Source of the DNA: Epichloe hybrida
Lineage: Eukaryota > Ascomycota > Sordariomycetes > Hypocreales > Clavicipitaceae
Reading direction: 5' to 3'
DNA length: 43,122 bases
Assembly: GCA_019022495.1 (NCBI GenBank)
Contig: JAFEKR010000114.1
Coordinates: forward strand, 1-43,122
Under the pieces are notes generated by a model. It was given only the letters and a program-made list of their open reading frames with translations, made no database searches and was not told the DNA's origin. This document shows positions 13,009-22,959 of this stretch, piece after piece (position 1 is the stretch's first letter; each line of letters starts with the position of its first letter). The position numbers and the translations under genes were made by a program.

Positions 13009-13384
13009 TATATATATTGTTTACGCTAGATAGCAATTTTATGCTTTGACTAGTACTCCTTCAGTAATTGCTTTGTAGTAGGAAAACCGTACTAGGTTGC
13101 TAATTATCTAGATAACTAGATAACTAGTTAGTTGCCTAGTTAGGTGAAAAACCTACTACGATTTGATGTTTAACTACATACATGGTTCTAACTCGTAGGT
13201 GTTTGATATCTACAACTCTCTTACAACGATATTTCCTCCAACTATCCCCGTCTTCTTTAATCTGGTTCCCAAATCCGTCAATTTATGCAATATAGTTGCA
13301 AACCCTAGCTCAAAATTAGACCCTAGAGCTCTGGGTATCCTAGCTAATTTATATAGCAAAGTAGCTTGTTTAATTCGCTTGCAA

Positions 13385-13423
13385 GGCTAGAAAAGTGGGG
13401 GCACCATACCCACTTTTCTAGCC
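13385..13423. repeat. Perfect 15-bp stem-loop in the SINE body
   Basis: Arm GGCTAGAAAAGTGGG (13385-13399), 9-base loop, arm CCCACTTTTCTAGCC (13409-13423). It is completely paired despite lying inside a heavily mutated block. Confidence 0.92.
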
Positions 13424-13435
13424 CTGCGATTGGTT

Positions 13436-13470
13436 CAATTTTAGAGGTGTGACCAAGACCTCTAAAATTG
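13436..13470. repeat. Perfect 13-bp stem-loop in the SINE body
   Basis: Arm CAATTTTAGAGGT (13436-13448), 9-base loop, arm ACCTCTAAAATTG (13458-13470). It lies 12 bases from the 15-bp hairpin and directly follows the tRNA-like head on the minus strand. Confidence 0.92.
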
Positions 13471-15762
13471 TGCCCTGTGTGGGATTCGAACCCACGACCT
13501 GCGACCCGGAACAGGTCTCCACAGCGTGTAACCACCACGCCACGGGGTGACTTAATTATATAATATATTTAATATTACTAGTCTTAAACCTTTTAAAGGG
13601 GACCTAATTAATATAAAAGATATGCCCTTACTATAAGATACTATTAAAGATAATAAATAAGAGTTTAAAGTTAAGAGAATTATTTTATATTACTATAATA
13701 GAAAGCATTATAAATATCTAGTTAAATAAAAAGGCTATAATACTTTAGAGAATTCTTAGGTATTAAAAAGGGATTTTATTACTAGAGAAATTATTAATAA
13801 CTATAAGTAATAGCTAAGTAATAAAGTTAATATAAGGTAATTATATTTTATAACTTAATATACTAAAGATATTAGAAAATAAAGTTAATTTACTTAGATA
13901 ACTTAAATAATCTATTATATAGCTACTAAGCACCTATTCCTTTATAATAGAGTTAGCCCCTAAGATTACTAGTCCTTTATTATTAGTAGTAACTATAGGA
14001 GCTATAAAGAAAGAGGCCTTAGGAGTATCTTTATTATTAGAATCTCTCTCTTTATATATATAAACCTAAAGTATACTAAGGAGCTTAATAAGACTAATAT
14101 ATTTAAGTAAATTAATAGTATTTAGTATAAACTACTAGTAAGTTAGTTAAGTATTAGCTATATATATTAAGAAAGCTTACCTTTAGAATATTCTAAGCTA
14201 TAAAGTAAAGAGAGTTTAAAATATTAATTTAAGTCTTTAGATTTATAGTATTACTTAGTAACACTATTATAGTATATTTATTATATTTTACCTTATAAGT
14301 AATATTAGTAAATATTTAAGTGTAGTAAATATAACTACACTTATTAGAATTTTTATAAACTAAAATAGTATTTTATAGCTTTTTCTTTACTTTTATAATA
14401 GGCTAGTAGTAAGTTAGTAGTAATCTAGTATTTAGGAAATAGGATTATACTTACTTTATTTTAATAATAATAGTTACCTTTAGAAGTAGCTTTAATAAGT
14501 TTAAATAGCTTATTATAAAGCTATATAATTTAAGCTAAAGTCTAGTAATATATTAGTAATAACTAGGTAAATTCTAGTTAAGAGAGATATACTATAATAT
14601 AGTTTTTATTATTTTAGAAGTAATAAGTATATTTTATTAAATAGCCTATTAAATATTAGCTATAAAGAAGTAATAAGTAAGTAAAGAAGTTATACTTAAA
14701 GATTTATTATATTTAACTAGAAAGGTTTTTTTATTAATAAGGTATCCTAGAATCTTATAAATACTATTTTTTAGGAGAATATTTTATATTATTACTTACT
14801 AATAATAGTATATATATAGAATTTTCTTTAAAGTTATTTTACTAGTAGTAAGTTAGTAATAAAAATACTATAAGAATATAATAAACTTATAATAAGATTT
14901 TAAAAGAAGTTTACTTTAGAGAAAACTTTATAAAAGACTTTATAGGAGATTTCTTAGTTAATAGATTTTCTTAAGGTATTAATAAAGGTAAAGTTTAAGT
15001 ATAAGACTTAGATATAGTAAACTAGCTATAAGTTAGCTATAATAGACTAGATAAGGAAGTTATATTAATAAGAGTATAAACTTATAAGCTAAATAAGGGT
15101 AAGAAACTAAGATAAATAAGGATAGATAATAATAATAATTAGGGACTAAAAGAGATTAGTAATTACTAAGTAATAGTAGTAAAAGAGCTATTACTTAGCT
15201 AGTAAAGGTAACTTATAAGGTTAAGGGATATTATAAAAGAAAGGAAAAGTGTAAAAGGGAGGAAAAATTAGTCTTTTTTATATTAACCCTAGACCCCTTA
15301 AGTAATCTAATATACTATATATAGGTAATTCATAAATTATAATAATAACTATTAGCACTGCTAAATATATATATACCTAATAGCTATAAGCTTATAGTAA
15401 CTATAATATAAGCCCTTTAGTTAAACTATTTAAAACCCTAGCATTAGGTATCTTATTTATTTAACTAATTATAAAAATTAATATAGGTTATTTATATTAT
15501 TTTTTCTAGCTATATAATAGGTAATAATATTTATTTTACTATAGTAAAGCTATATAAGGGCTACTATTAGAATATTACTAACTATAATAAGGGGTTATTT
15601 TTAATTAGTAATATTATTATTATTATTTCTTTTTATTTACTTACGCGTCTAAATATAAGGTACCTTATCTTATTTTCCTTATAAAGCTTTAATATAGTAA
15701 TTACGCCTTAAGTAAGTAGCTTATTTTATAATTAAGGTTAATTATATATAAGAGAGGTATTA

Positions 15763-16032
15763 TATTAGGAGTGTAAAGGTTAAAGATAGGATATTTATTA
15801 AAGTAAGTCTTTAGAGAATCTTTAGGCTATATAAATAATAAAGAGACTAGCTAGCTATAAGATAGCTATATGCTTATAAAGCAAGGTATTTATTAAAGAC
15901 TATGTATATTATTAGTGCTAGGTTAGAGATTAAAACCTTCACGTACTTGCCCCTAGCTAGTATCTATCTAGCAGTGACTGCGATAGTCTTAGCTATCACT
16001 TCGTTCTTAACCTTTCGGTGCAAGCCGTGATA
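15763..16032 (+). repeat. LTR copy 2 (270 bp) of the Ty3/gypsy element
   Basis: Matches 6706-6975 over its full length. Its left half is RIP-converted while its right end keeps G and C bases (for example CTTCGTTC and GCAAGCCGTG), the mirror image of copy 1. Copia polymerase coding starts directly after it, so the element lies against, or inserted into, a copia element. Confidence 0.8.
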
Positions 16033-17338
16033 GTAAAGGAAACTATCTATATAGAGCTCCCTAAAGGATTTAAGCAAAAGGGAAAAGTTTATAGGCTCCT
16101 AAAGGCTCTCTATAGCCTAAAGTAAGCCCTGTGAGTATAGTTTAAAACGCTCTTAACTAAACTTATTACTATAGGATTCACTTAGTTAAAATTTAATAAG
16201 GCTATCTTCTATAAGAACAATATAATCATTACTATTTACGTAGATAATATGCTATTCTTTAGGCCTAATATTACTATAATTAAGGAAGTTAAGGCAAAGC
16301 TAGTAAAAAAGTTTAAAATAACTAACCTAGGCCTAGCGCGTTACTTCCTAGGCATAGTAATTACTTAAGATTAGAAGAAAAAGACTATCTCTCTCTTATA
16401 GTAACTATACCTAGAAAGATCACTAAGATAACTAAACATAGAAAACGCTAAAACATAGAACACGCTTATAGACACTTTAGAGATATTAAAGCCTTACACA
16501 GAGGGGGAAGAGTGCTATAAAGATAATTAATTACTATTCTAGTATATCCTTAGAATATTAATGTTTATAATAATTAGAACTTAGATTAATTTACTATACC
16601 TAGTAGCTAAGCTAAGTAGATTTATAACTAACCTAGTAGCGAGATACCTATTAGTAGTAAAACGCGTGCTATAATACATTAGGTTTATAATAAATCTAGT
16701 GCTTTTCTTTAATAAAACATAAAATAATAAGATTATAGGCTACTTAGACACTAAGTAAGCGTATAATAAGAGTAACTCTAAGTCTATTAACTACTATATC
16801 TTCTTACTAGCTAGAGCTATAATTAGCTAGAAAGGTAAGAAATAAAGTATAGTTATAATATTAAGCACTAAAGCTAAGTATATTAGTCTCTTTAGCGCTA
16901 GCCTAGAAGTAGTATATCTAGAAGGATTAATAGGTAAGATTTATAAGGAGTAAGCTCCTCTATAGCTATATATAAATAATACTAGCGCTTAAATAATCTT
17001 AAATAATGCGAAATTTTATAAATAAATAAAGCACATTTAAATCTAGTATTATAAGATTCGCAAATTAATTTAGAAAGAGATTATTAGGGTAAACTAGATC
17101 TTATAAATAGAAAACCTAGTGGATTTAGGAACTAAGGCCTTAGTAAGGCCTAAACTAGAGAAGTAAATAAAGGTAGTTAGCCTTTAAAGGAAGGAGTAAA
17201 GGAATAAGGTAATTATAGGCACTACATTAGAAATTACTATAAGGCTACTACTCTTTTTCCTATAGGGTTTTAATAAGGGTAGTAAGAAGGAATTATTTAC
17301 TAAGTCTAGCACTATTATGACTCCTACTTAAGGAGAGG
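16033..17338 (+). pseudogene. Ty1/copia reverse transcriptase and RNase H relic
   Basis: The plus-strand translation is broken by stops but reads ETIYIELPKGFKQKGKVYRL, then LLKALYSLK, then YVDNMLFF (the YVDD catalytic box with D changed to N), then LARYFLGI, and the RNase H part IGYLDTK and STKAKYISL. This is the C-terminal half of copia Pol. It begins abruptly at the end of the gypsy LTR, so the 5' portion is missing here. It ends just before the LTR at 17339. Confidence 0.88.
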
Positions 17339-17481
17339 TGTTAGATTTTATAGCTAATTAAGACCACTTTAGCTAGATTACGCGGTAAAGTGTATATTAG
17401 GGCTAGTACTGCCCACAACCTATACCTATGTAACTTGTACTTTACATGCAATATAAGCTGTCATATCATACAATTCTAATA
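17339..17481 (+). repeat. 3' LTR of the copia element (about 143 bp)
   Basis: Begins TGTTAGA right after the copia polymerase relic and ends TTCTAATA, the RIP-altered form of the expected inverted end TCTAACA. GC-balanced host sequence with transaldolase coding potential starts at 17482. GGAAT (17482-17486) would be the right-hand target duplication; its partner is not in the window. Confidence 0.65.
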
Positions 17482-17551
17482 GGAATGTGCTCACGAGAAT
17501 CTCGACGAGGAACTCCTCCGGGGACAGCGTGGCTCGGAGGTGGGACAGGGG
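17482..17551 (-). pseudogene. Stranded internal fragment of the broken transaldolase gene
   Basis: This 70-bp GC-rich island sits between the copia LTR and the DNA transposon. Read on the minus strand in the frame that continues from the interrupted exon at 22156, it gives LSHLRATLSPEEFLVEIL. This joins smoothly to ...TEAVGP and carries the SPEE segment found in fungal transaldolases of this type. CCCCTG (17551-17546) repeats CCCCTA (22161-22156) as the probable target duplication. The rest of the gene beyond this fragment is absent. Confidence 0.75.
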
Positions 17552-17671
17552 TACGGTCGCACATTAGAGAAGTCCCGCAAAGGGCTGCCAAAACAAAAAA
17601 ATCCCTCAACCCCTTATTTGCGATTTTGCGATTTTATGATTTTTATAATATATTTTTCGTACATTATAATT

Positions 17672-19330
17672 ATGCCATGTCCACGAAAAAACCTACAGAG
17701 CTTTTATGAGCGAATTAAATCCCTTTATAATAATGGGATTTCTTATGAATAAATCCTAGATTAGATTAATACTAAGCTTTCCGTATAAGGTAGCTAAAGT
17801 ATTAGTCTTTATACATTATATTGCTATCTTTAAGCCTAGGGAGTTTTATTTACTTTATAAAGTGTATAATGTCTTTAGCCCTTATATAAAGAGATCTCTA
17901 AGCTTTTTGTACAAGACATTCCTATAGAGACTATTTATTTAACTGTTATTAAGCTTCTTTAGCAATAAGGGCATTAACTAGTTAGCTTACGAACCCTCTA
18001 AACATAGCTTTAGCAATGGGGCTTCTTGTGAATGCAAAATTGTACGTAAATTATAGATAAACTAATTTATTGCGTATGGTTTTACTTCTTCTCCTATGGT
18101 TATTTAGATTAATTAATTCTTCAAGACCTTTAAGCGTAAGACTAGCTATCCTGTACGCTATATATAATCCGTAAAATTCGCTATTAACATGGAATAAAAA
18201 GATAATTTTATACGGAAGAAGAGCGCTAAATTGCTTTATAGAATGTAATTTAATTCCTTAAAGCTGATTTAAAACAAACCTCTATAATACAAGGCTTTAG
18301 TTAAGGATATTTATATTATTATGTATAACAAAAGGGCTAAGTCCTAGTCTTATAAAACTAATTATATAACTTTTATTATATAGTCTTTCCTAAAGAAGTT
18401 TAAAAGCGTTAGGAAGGGAACTTTTAATATTATATAAACTTCTTAGTACTTAGACTAAACTTCCTTTAGTGCCTTAATAGATATAAGAAGCTAAAGAGAT
18501 TTGGAATCTAAGTGTACGCATGTATTAATGCGTACTTACGCTATATTATTTGGTTTTACTATAGTCGCTTTGCTATAACTACTCTTAGCATATTAAAGCA
18601 GTATCTTCATACGATTAAATGCCTTAGAATATAACCATTTTTTACAAGATTTAATCATAGAGTTAAGACTCTATTATAGGTAGCTGCCTAAGCAATGTTA
18701 GTATAAGCTAGCCTAGCTATAATTACGTATAAGGATAAGAACCAAATCTCTTACTAGTTTACTTAAGGGAATTGTATTAGCTCTTGTCATATGTATGGGC
18801 TAAGTAAAAGAAATATTAGAATTAAAAGCTAGTGGTATTAGCTACGTGGAGGAGTATCTAATCGCTAGATAGCATTCTTTAATGAACTTGCTGCGTACGT
18901 ATTATTTATTAAAGATAATGAAGTAAATCAAATTGCATTAAATGTAATTTATCTACCTATGATCTAAGACGAATTTGCAGACTTTATCACACTATAGAAT
19001 GGCCATAAAATCCGTACCCAAAAGAACAGAGAGCACGTTATCTTAGGCATTCCTATAGACCTTTATTGTATAGAAAACGCTTAAAATTAGGGCGTTTCTC
19101 TTAGTACAAATGATAATATAAAAGATTATACAGCATTAAATACAATGCTTAATCCCCTTAATGAGATTAATATTAACTAATTTCTTATATAGGAAATAGA
19201 AGATTAGTATACGTAAGAGCTATAGTTACTTAGGTTTTATAATTAAGAGATTAAAGATTATACGCGTCTGTATATATTATTCTATTTAGCGTTATAAGAG
19301 CGAATTTGAAATTATTAAGAAAGCAGCTAA
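17672..19330 (+). pseudogene. Integrase-core (DDE) transposase relic
   Basis: The frame opens with ATG and reads MPCPRKNLQSFYERIKSLYN, then NGISYE, a stop, ILD: a helix-turn-helix-like N-terminus. Around 18485-18640 it reads YKKLKRFGI, a stop, VYACINAYLRYIIWFYYSRF, matching the DG...IDAYSR..IWFY part of rve-type integrase cores. Around 18790-19080 it reads YGLSKRNIRIKSQWYQLRGG, then FFNELAAYVLFI, IALNVIYLPMIQDEFADF and NGHKIRT. The (N/K)RIESWWxQLR block carries the third acidic residue, here changed to Lys. Stops are RIP-type. Function is lost. Confidence 0.75.
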
Positions 19331-19578
19331 TAACTAGTCCTTTAACTTAGCCTAATTCCTCACGGGGGAATCTACGAATTTATATAACTTCTTTAACAAA
19401 ACTATAAGCTATTATATAACTAAAACCTTAATAGTAACCTAATTTCTTAAGACCTTTAAGAATAACTTTAATAGTTCTAAAGTGAAGAGATTAAAAGTAT
19501 CTAGGCCTATTATGTATAACTTTTCTTTGCTAGACGTCGCGTTTAAATATTTCTTGTACGATAAGCTAGAGAATTTTC

Positions 19579-19700
19579 TTCTATATTAGTAAGCTTCTCT
19601 CTGTTAGCAAGCTCTTCTATATTAGTAAGCTCTTTTACATTAGTACGCTCTTCTATATTAGTACGCTCTTCTGCATTAGTACGCTCTTCTATATTAAGTA
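19579..19700 (-). repeat. 18-bp coding-type tandem repeat inside the transposon
   Basis: About six and a half units of AGTACGCTCTTCTATATT with small changes. On the minus strand these read as six-residue repeats of the form ERTNIE, charged and helical in character. Because the unit is a multiple of three and one frame stays open, this was probably part of a second, minus-strand transposon protein. I cannot identify that protein. Confidence 0.65.
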
Positions 19701-19989
19701 CAGATTGTTGTTCTTATTGAGATTGCTTATCCGTATAAGAATTAAGAGGTTTAGATTTGCTTTGTTTAATTAGCCTTATTAGTAATAGGCTAAGGGAGGA
19801 GCTTTGTAATAGTTCTTTTGTACGAGGGGGTGACTTGTTAGATTGTGATAAATCCTTTTAATGCTTTGTACGTTTTTTTGTTATTATAGTAGTCTTTTCT
19901 TCCTTGATTTTTTCTTCCTTTATTTGGTCTTCCTTTACGATGTAAAAATTCAGAAAGACAAGAATGTAACTATCTTGAATCTCCTAATC

Positions 19990-22100
19990 ATACGAATTTT
20001 TTTTCCTAAAGAGATTAATAACTGTATAATTTAATCCGATGTGTAATTAAGGGAGCTAATAGAAGCTAGATACCTTAGAATAAGCTTGTCTAAGCTTATA
20101 GGGAATTTTTTTATTAAACTGCTCTAAAAAGCTTAGTCATATAAACTTGTGTAGCTAGTTAGCTTTAGTCACTAGACTAACTCCGCTAAGCTTATTTTCC
20201 TATAAAAGAGGTTAGAGCTCTATAGGCTCTAAATAAAATTAGCTTTAGTATAATAGTAAGAAGTCTTATATAAACTAAGCTTAGTAACTAATTTTAGGAT
20301 AAAAAAGCCTTTATTATAATAACTATATAAAAGTAATGGAATTAACTAAATATAAAGCCCTTAGGGATAGTTATATAGATCCTTAGAGGTAGAAGCTTAG
20401 GTAGCTTATATTACCTCTTATGCTTATGTTTAGAAATGTTTAGTAAAATTCAATGTATAATCCCTCTTACTTTACGCTATAGGAATTAGCTATGATAATA
20501 TTAATAGAGATTTTGTACGGGAAGTTAATGTTTTATTATCTAAATCAATAGCAATTAATTAAGGCTAACGTAAGCTATAGTGTAAATAAAAAGTAGTATT
20601 TAGATAAGCTTTCTGAATTTCTTTATGTGTGTACAATGCCTTTAGGTATTGTTTTTATTGCTAATAATTTAAGTAGCTAGGCATTATATAAGAAAGTAAA
20701 GAAAAGAATAAAAAGAGAAAGAAAGAAAAGAGAAAGAAAAGGAAAAAAAGAGAGGGGTAAAAGGGGGTTTAGTATAAATTTTAGTTACATACGTATATGT
20801 AAGGATTCTTAGGCTAAATGTAATTCTAAGGGTCACTTGCTCTTACCTTATTTAGATAGATCTGTACTTACTAGCTATAAGTTAAGATATATAGTTATAA
20901 ATTATATAGCCTAAGCTAATAGGTGGTAGATAGTTATACGCTATAAGGAAAAAAAACCTATAGCTAAAAGCTATAATCCTAAATTTTTCCTTTCTTGATT
21001 TTTATAAAAATAATAACAATAATAACAATAACAGTATGTACGTATAGAATCCCTTTATTCTTGTGCTATATACTAATAATCTTCTCTTCTAGTTAACATA
21101 CCTTCTTTATACGTATTGTAACTATTTTGATTACTTATATCTAATTTTAGTATAGACTATAGCAATAGTAATAGTAATATGGTAGCCCTTCTGCCCTAAA
21201 CCCACCTATACATATAGCTTTAACACCTCTTATAATACATAACTAAGACCTCTTCTAGGGTCTTATACGTAGCATTCCTAGCATGTCTTAGCTGCTTTTA
21301 GCTTATATAAGCGGGAATGGTCTTAGCCTATATGTTTATTTATAAGAGTAGCATACTATTCTTGCTTTACCTAGCCATAATATATGATTTCTTTAAGATT
21401 AGGTCTAACTAAAGCAAATTAAAAGTAAGCGGCCCTTATATATAAATGCCTTCTTAATTTAATTAAGAGGTATGCTATACGTGAATCCTTATGACTACTA
21501 TATGTAATAGATAGCATAGGATAAAGATAATCTTACCACGCTATTCCTAGTTTACATATGCCTACTAGGCTACTTTAGTAATATGTGTAGTAACTATAAA
21601 TAGCTAGATTATATGTCTTCTTATTCTAATAGAGACTAGGTAGGTTTGCTAGTAGGAGACGCTTATATAGGATTAAATGCAGGTTCCTAAGAATAGCTAG
21701 TTAACCTTATTAAAGGACCTAGGACTAAAGATAACCTAATTACGCTAGATAAGGATAGAACTATAGATAATCCTATTATCCTTTAAAGTTATATATATAA
21801 ATTTTCCCTTGCTTCTTTTGCTTTAAGGTTATATTATAGCCCTTTTATATATGTTATAACACTATTAATAAAGCTCTTAACTAAGTGGTTATAAATAGAG
21901 ATATTAGCTAGTAATGCTAGCTAATCTAGAATAATAGCTAGCACCTTCTTATAGTGTTCTAGGTTAGTAGCTTACTCTTATACGTAAGAGTTAAGTGAAG
22001 CGAAGACTAGCTTAGCTTAATTTTATTTTATATATATGCACTTCCTTAAATTTACATATAGATTTAATTTACTATTTACATAGCTTACCTAAAATAATAA
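19990..22100. other. Inner right part of the transposon, no gene identified
   Basis: AT-rich with many stops on both strands. No recognisable domain was found. Retained TG and CA dinucleotides show it is less RIP-damaged than the gypsy block. Confidence 0.45.
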
Positions 22101-22155
22101 TGTGGGTTTTCTGTTTTGGCAGCCCTTTGCGGGGCCTGTCTAAGGTGCCACCGTA

Positions 22156-22518
22156 TAGGGGACCGACGGCCTCCGTCTTGGCCGCCGTGATGAGGTCTTG
22201 GTGGTGAAGAGTGTTGGACGGGGCGTCGAGCTTCGCGAGTTCGAAATAGGCAATTGCCTGCGGCGTGTGAATATGTAAGCTTCATGGTCCATGGATAAGC
22301 GGCAGTGGGTTGGCGTAGATTATTATTAATAACCTGATTAGAAGTGCAATCAACAAAGGGACCCAGCTTCTCCGCCACTGTGAGCAGGGCAGATTTTAGT
22401 ATCTCGTTCGCGTTTAATAAGTGACGTTTCAAACGGTGTGTTATGAGTTACCTTGGGCATCCATGGTGTCACAGTCCACTTGGGAGGTTTCCCGGAGGAG
22501 ATTGAGTAATGAGGGCAT
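22156..22518 (-). pseudogene. 5' part of a transaldolase gene, interrupted by a transposon
   Basis: Three exons can be read. Exon 1 (22518-22452) starts MPSLLNLLRETSQ and continues VDCDTMDAQ. The intron at 22451-22378 (74 nt, GTAACT...CAG) leads to exon 2 (22377-22334), AEKLGPFVDCTSNQ. The intron at 22333-22258 (76 nt, GTTATT...CAG) leads to exon 3 (22257-22156), AIAYFELAKLDAPSNTLHHQ and onward to TEAVGPL, where the transposon end TACGGT begins. The VDCDT...LGPFVDCTSNQAIA pattern is the N-terminal signature of fungal transaldolases (the DT...P.DATTNP region of the classical enzyme). Coding resumes at 17551. The rest of the gene, including the Schiff-base lysine region, is missing, so it cannot make an enzyme. 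It is divergent from COX10. Confidence 0.8.
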
Positions 22519-22955
22519 GGTGGGGGTGAAACGCAATGTTGTGAATTTACTTTACTTGCTGGTGAACGAGTTCGCTACGGTCTATCTTTTGGAAAGAAGT
22601 CGTCGTTCTTGTTATGAAGGGGGTTGAAACTTGACTGAGACCCTGGGTATCCGGGGTATCCGGGGTATGTGGGTATTTAAAAGCGGAGTTGCTTGTCTCG
22701 GGTCGGAGCTCCGCATTTGGGTAGGACCGCCTGCTCACCAAAACTAGACAAGGCACTCTGGGGTAATTAGAGGGTGACTTTGTGACCAGTCACATGACCA
22801 TCCACGTGTTGTTGACCAGGAACGTTTTATGCAACCACCAGGAACTACAACTTCTAACCCACCGACGCGGCTGATTTTCGCGCCATCGTCAAACTTCAAG
22901 GTGTAGTGGATCGAGCCTCTTCCGAGATCGCCATGCTCGCAGACAGCAGGCGACG
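22519..22955. promoter_or_regulatory. Divergent promoter region between the transaldolase relic and COX10
   Basis: No gene is present. Visible elements are three 9-bp GGGTATCCG-type repeats (22645-22671), a palindrome GTGAC-CA-GTCAC (22782-22793), and an E-box-like CACGTG near 22804. Two upstream ATGs (about 22792 and 22833) open short frames. A third, at 22933, is described separately. Confidence 0.5.
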
Positions 22956-22959
22956 ATGA
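22933..22959 (+). promoter_or_regulatory. Eight-codon uORF whose stop overlaps the COX10 start codon
   Basis: ATG at 22933 in a good context (CGCC before ATG) is followed by seven more codons and TGA at 22957-22959. That TGA shares two bases with the COX10 ATG at 22956-22958 (ATGA). Scanning ribosomes would meet this start first, so COX10 would depend on leaky scanning or termination-reinitiation. Confidence 0.55.

Larger units (their letters stand above)
13009..13548 (-). mobile_element. tRNA-headed SINE-like retroelement, 540 bp
   Basis: Read on the minus strand, the element starts exactly at the target duplication with a tRNA-like head. A likely A box TGGCGTGGTGG lies at 13542-13532 and a perfect B box GGTTCGAATCC at 13492-13482. 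A recognisable T-arm follows, ending ACAGGGCA. The anticodon arm cannot be folded normally, so this is tRNA-derived rather than a working tRNA. Two perfect hairpins come next (separate entries), then a unique body, and an AT-repeat tail (CAATATATATATA) against the left duplication. It keeps normal base composition inside the RIP-degraded gypsy relic, between integrase and chromodomain. I recognise no LINE partner. Confidence 0.78.
6976..15762 (+). pseudogene. RIP-degraded Ty3/gypsy chromovirus interior (gag-pol relic)
   Basis: Broken plus-strand translation gives the chromovirus order. Gag starts near 7444 (MPIYKGEIYKSLQNFLVNLD). Reverse transcriptase lies around 9180-9600: [13 protein letters not shown], then the catalytic box as YLDNTLIYS (normally YLDDILIYS). 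The tether and RNase H region lies around 9600-10350. Integrase lies around 11970-12680, including GIIIDQGFIFTSGF-like sequence. A C-terminal chromodomain lies around 13650-13800, with KYLVK, a stop, then KGYNTLENS. Dozens of in-frame stops replace Trp and Gln codons. The interior is interrupted by a TRIM-like element at 10553-11446 and a SINE-like element at 13009-13548. From about 13850 to 15762 I recognise no protein. Family call is strong; the element is dead. Confidence 0.88.
17552..22155 (+). mobile_element. 4.6-kb DNA transposon with integrase-like transposase relic
   Basis: The ends are inverted repeats. 17552-17597 and the complement of 22155-22110 share TACGGT, TTAGA and CCCGCAAAGGGCTGCCAAAA, with about five mismatches in 46 bp. 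The host flanks show CCCCTG/CCCCTA, a 6-bp duplication with one change. Inside, a plus-strand transposase relic covers about 17672-19330, and a second, minus-strand coding remnant is likely around 19480-19990. RIP is milder than in the gypsy block. Insertion broke the transaldolase gene. From memory it resembles the integrase-type eukaryotic families catalogued as IS3EU, but I could not verify this. Confidence 0.78.

Noticed and set aside
13471..13548. A functional tRNA gene on the minus strand
   Set aside because: The T arm and B box are good, but the anticodon arm does not fold and the acceptor stem has mismatches. It sits at the 5' end of an element with a target duplication, so it is a SINE head.
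13880..15200. A minus-strand gene in the 3' part of the gypsy element
   Set aside because: Short open pieces on the minus strand (for example near 13970-14050) have many stops and no recognisable family.
22085..22432. 115-residue minus-strand frame as an independent gene
   Set aside because: It begins at TTG and reads through two introns of the transaldolase relic and into the transposon end.
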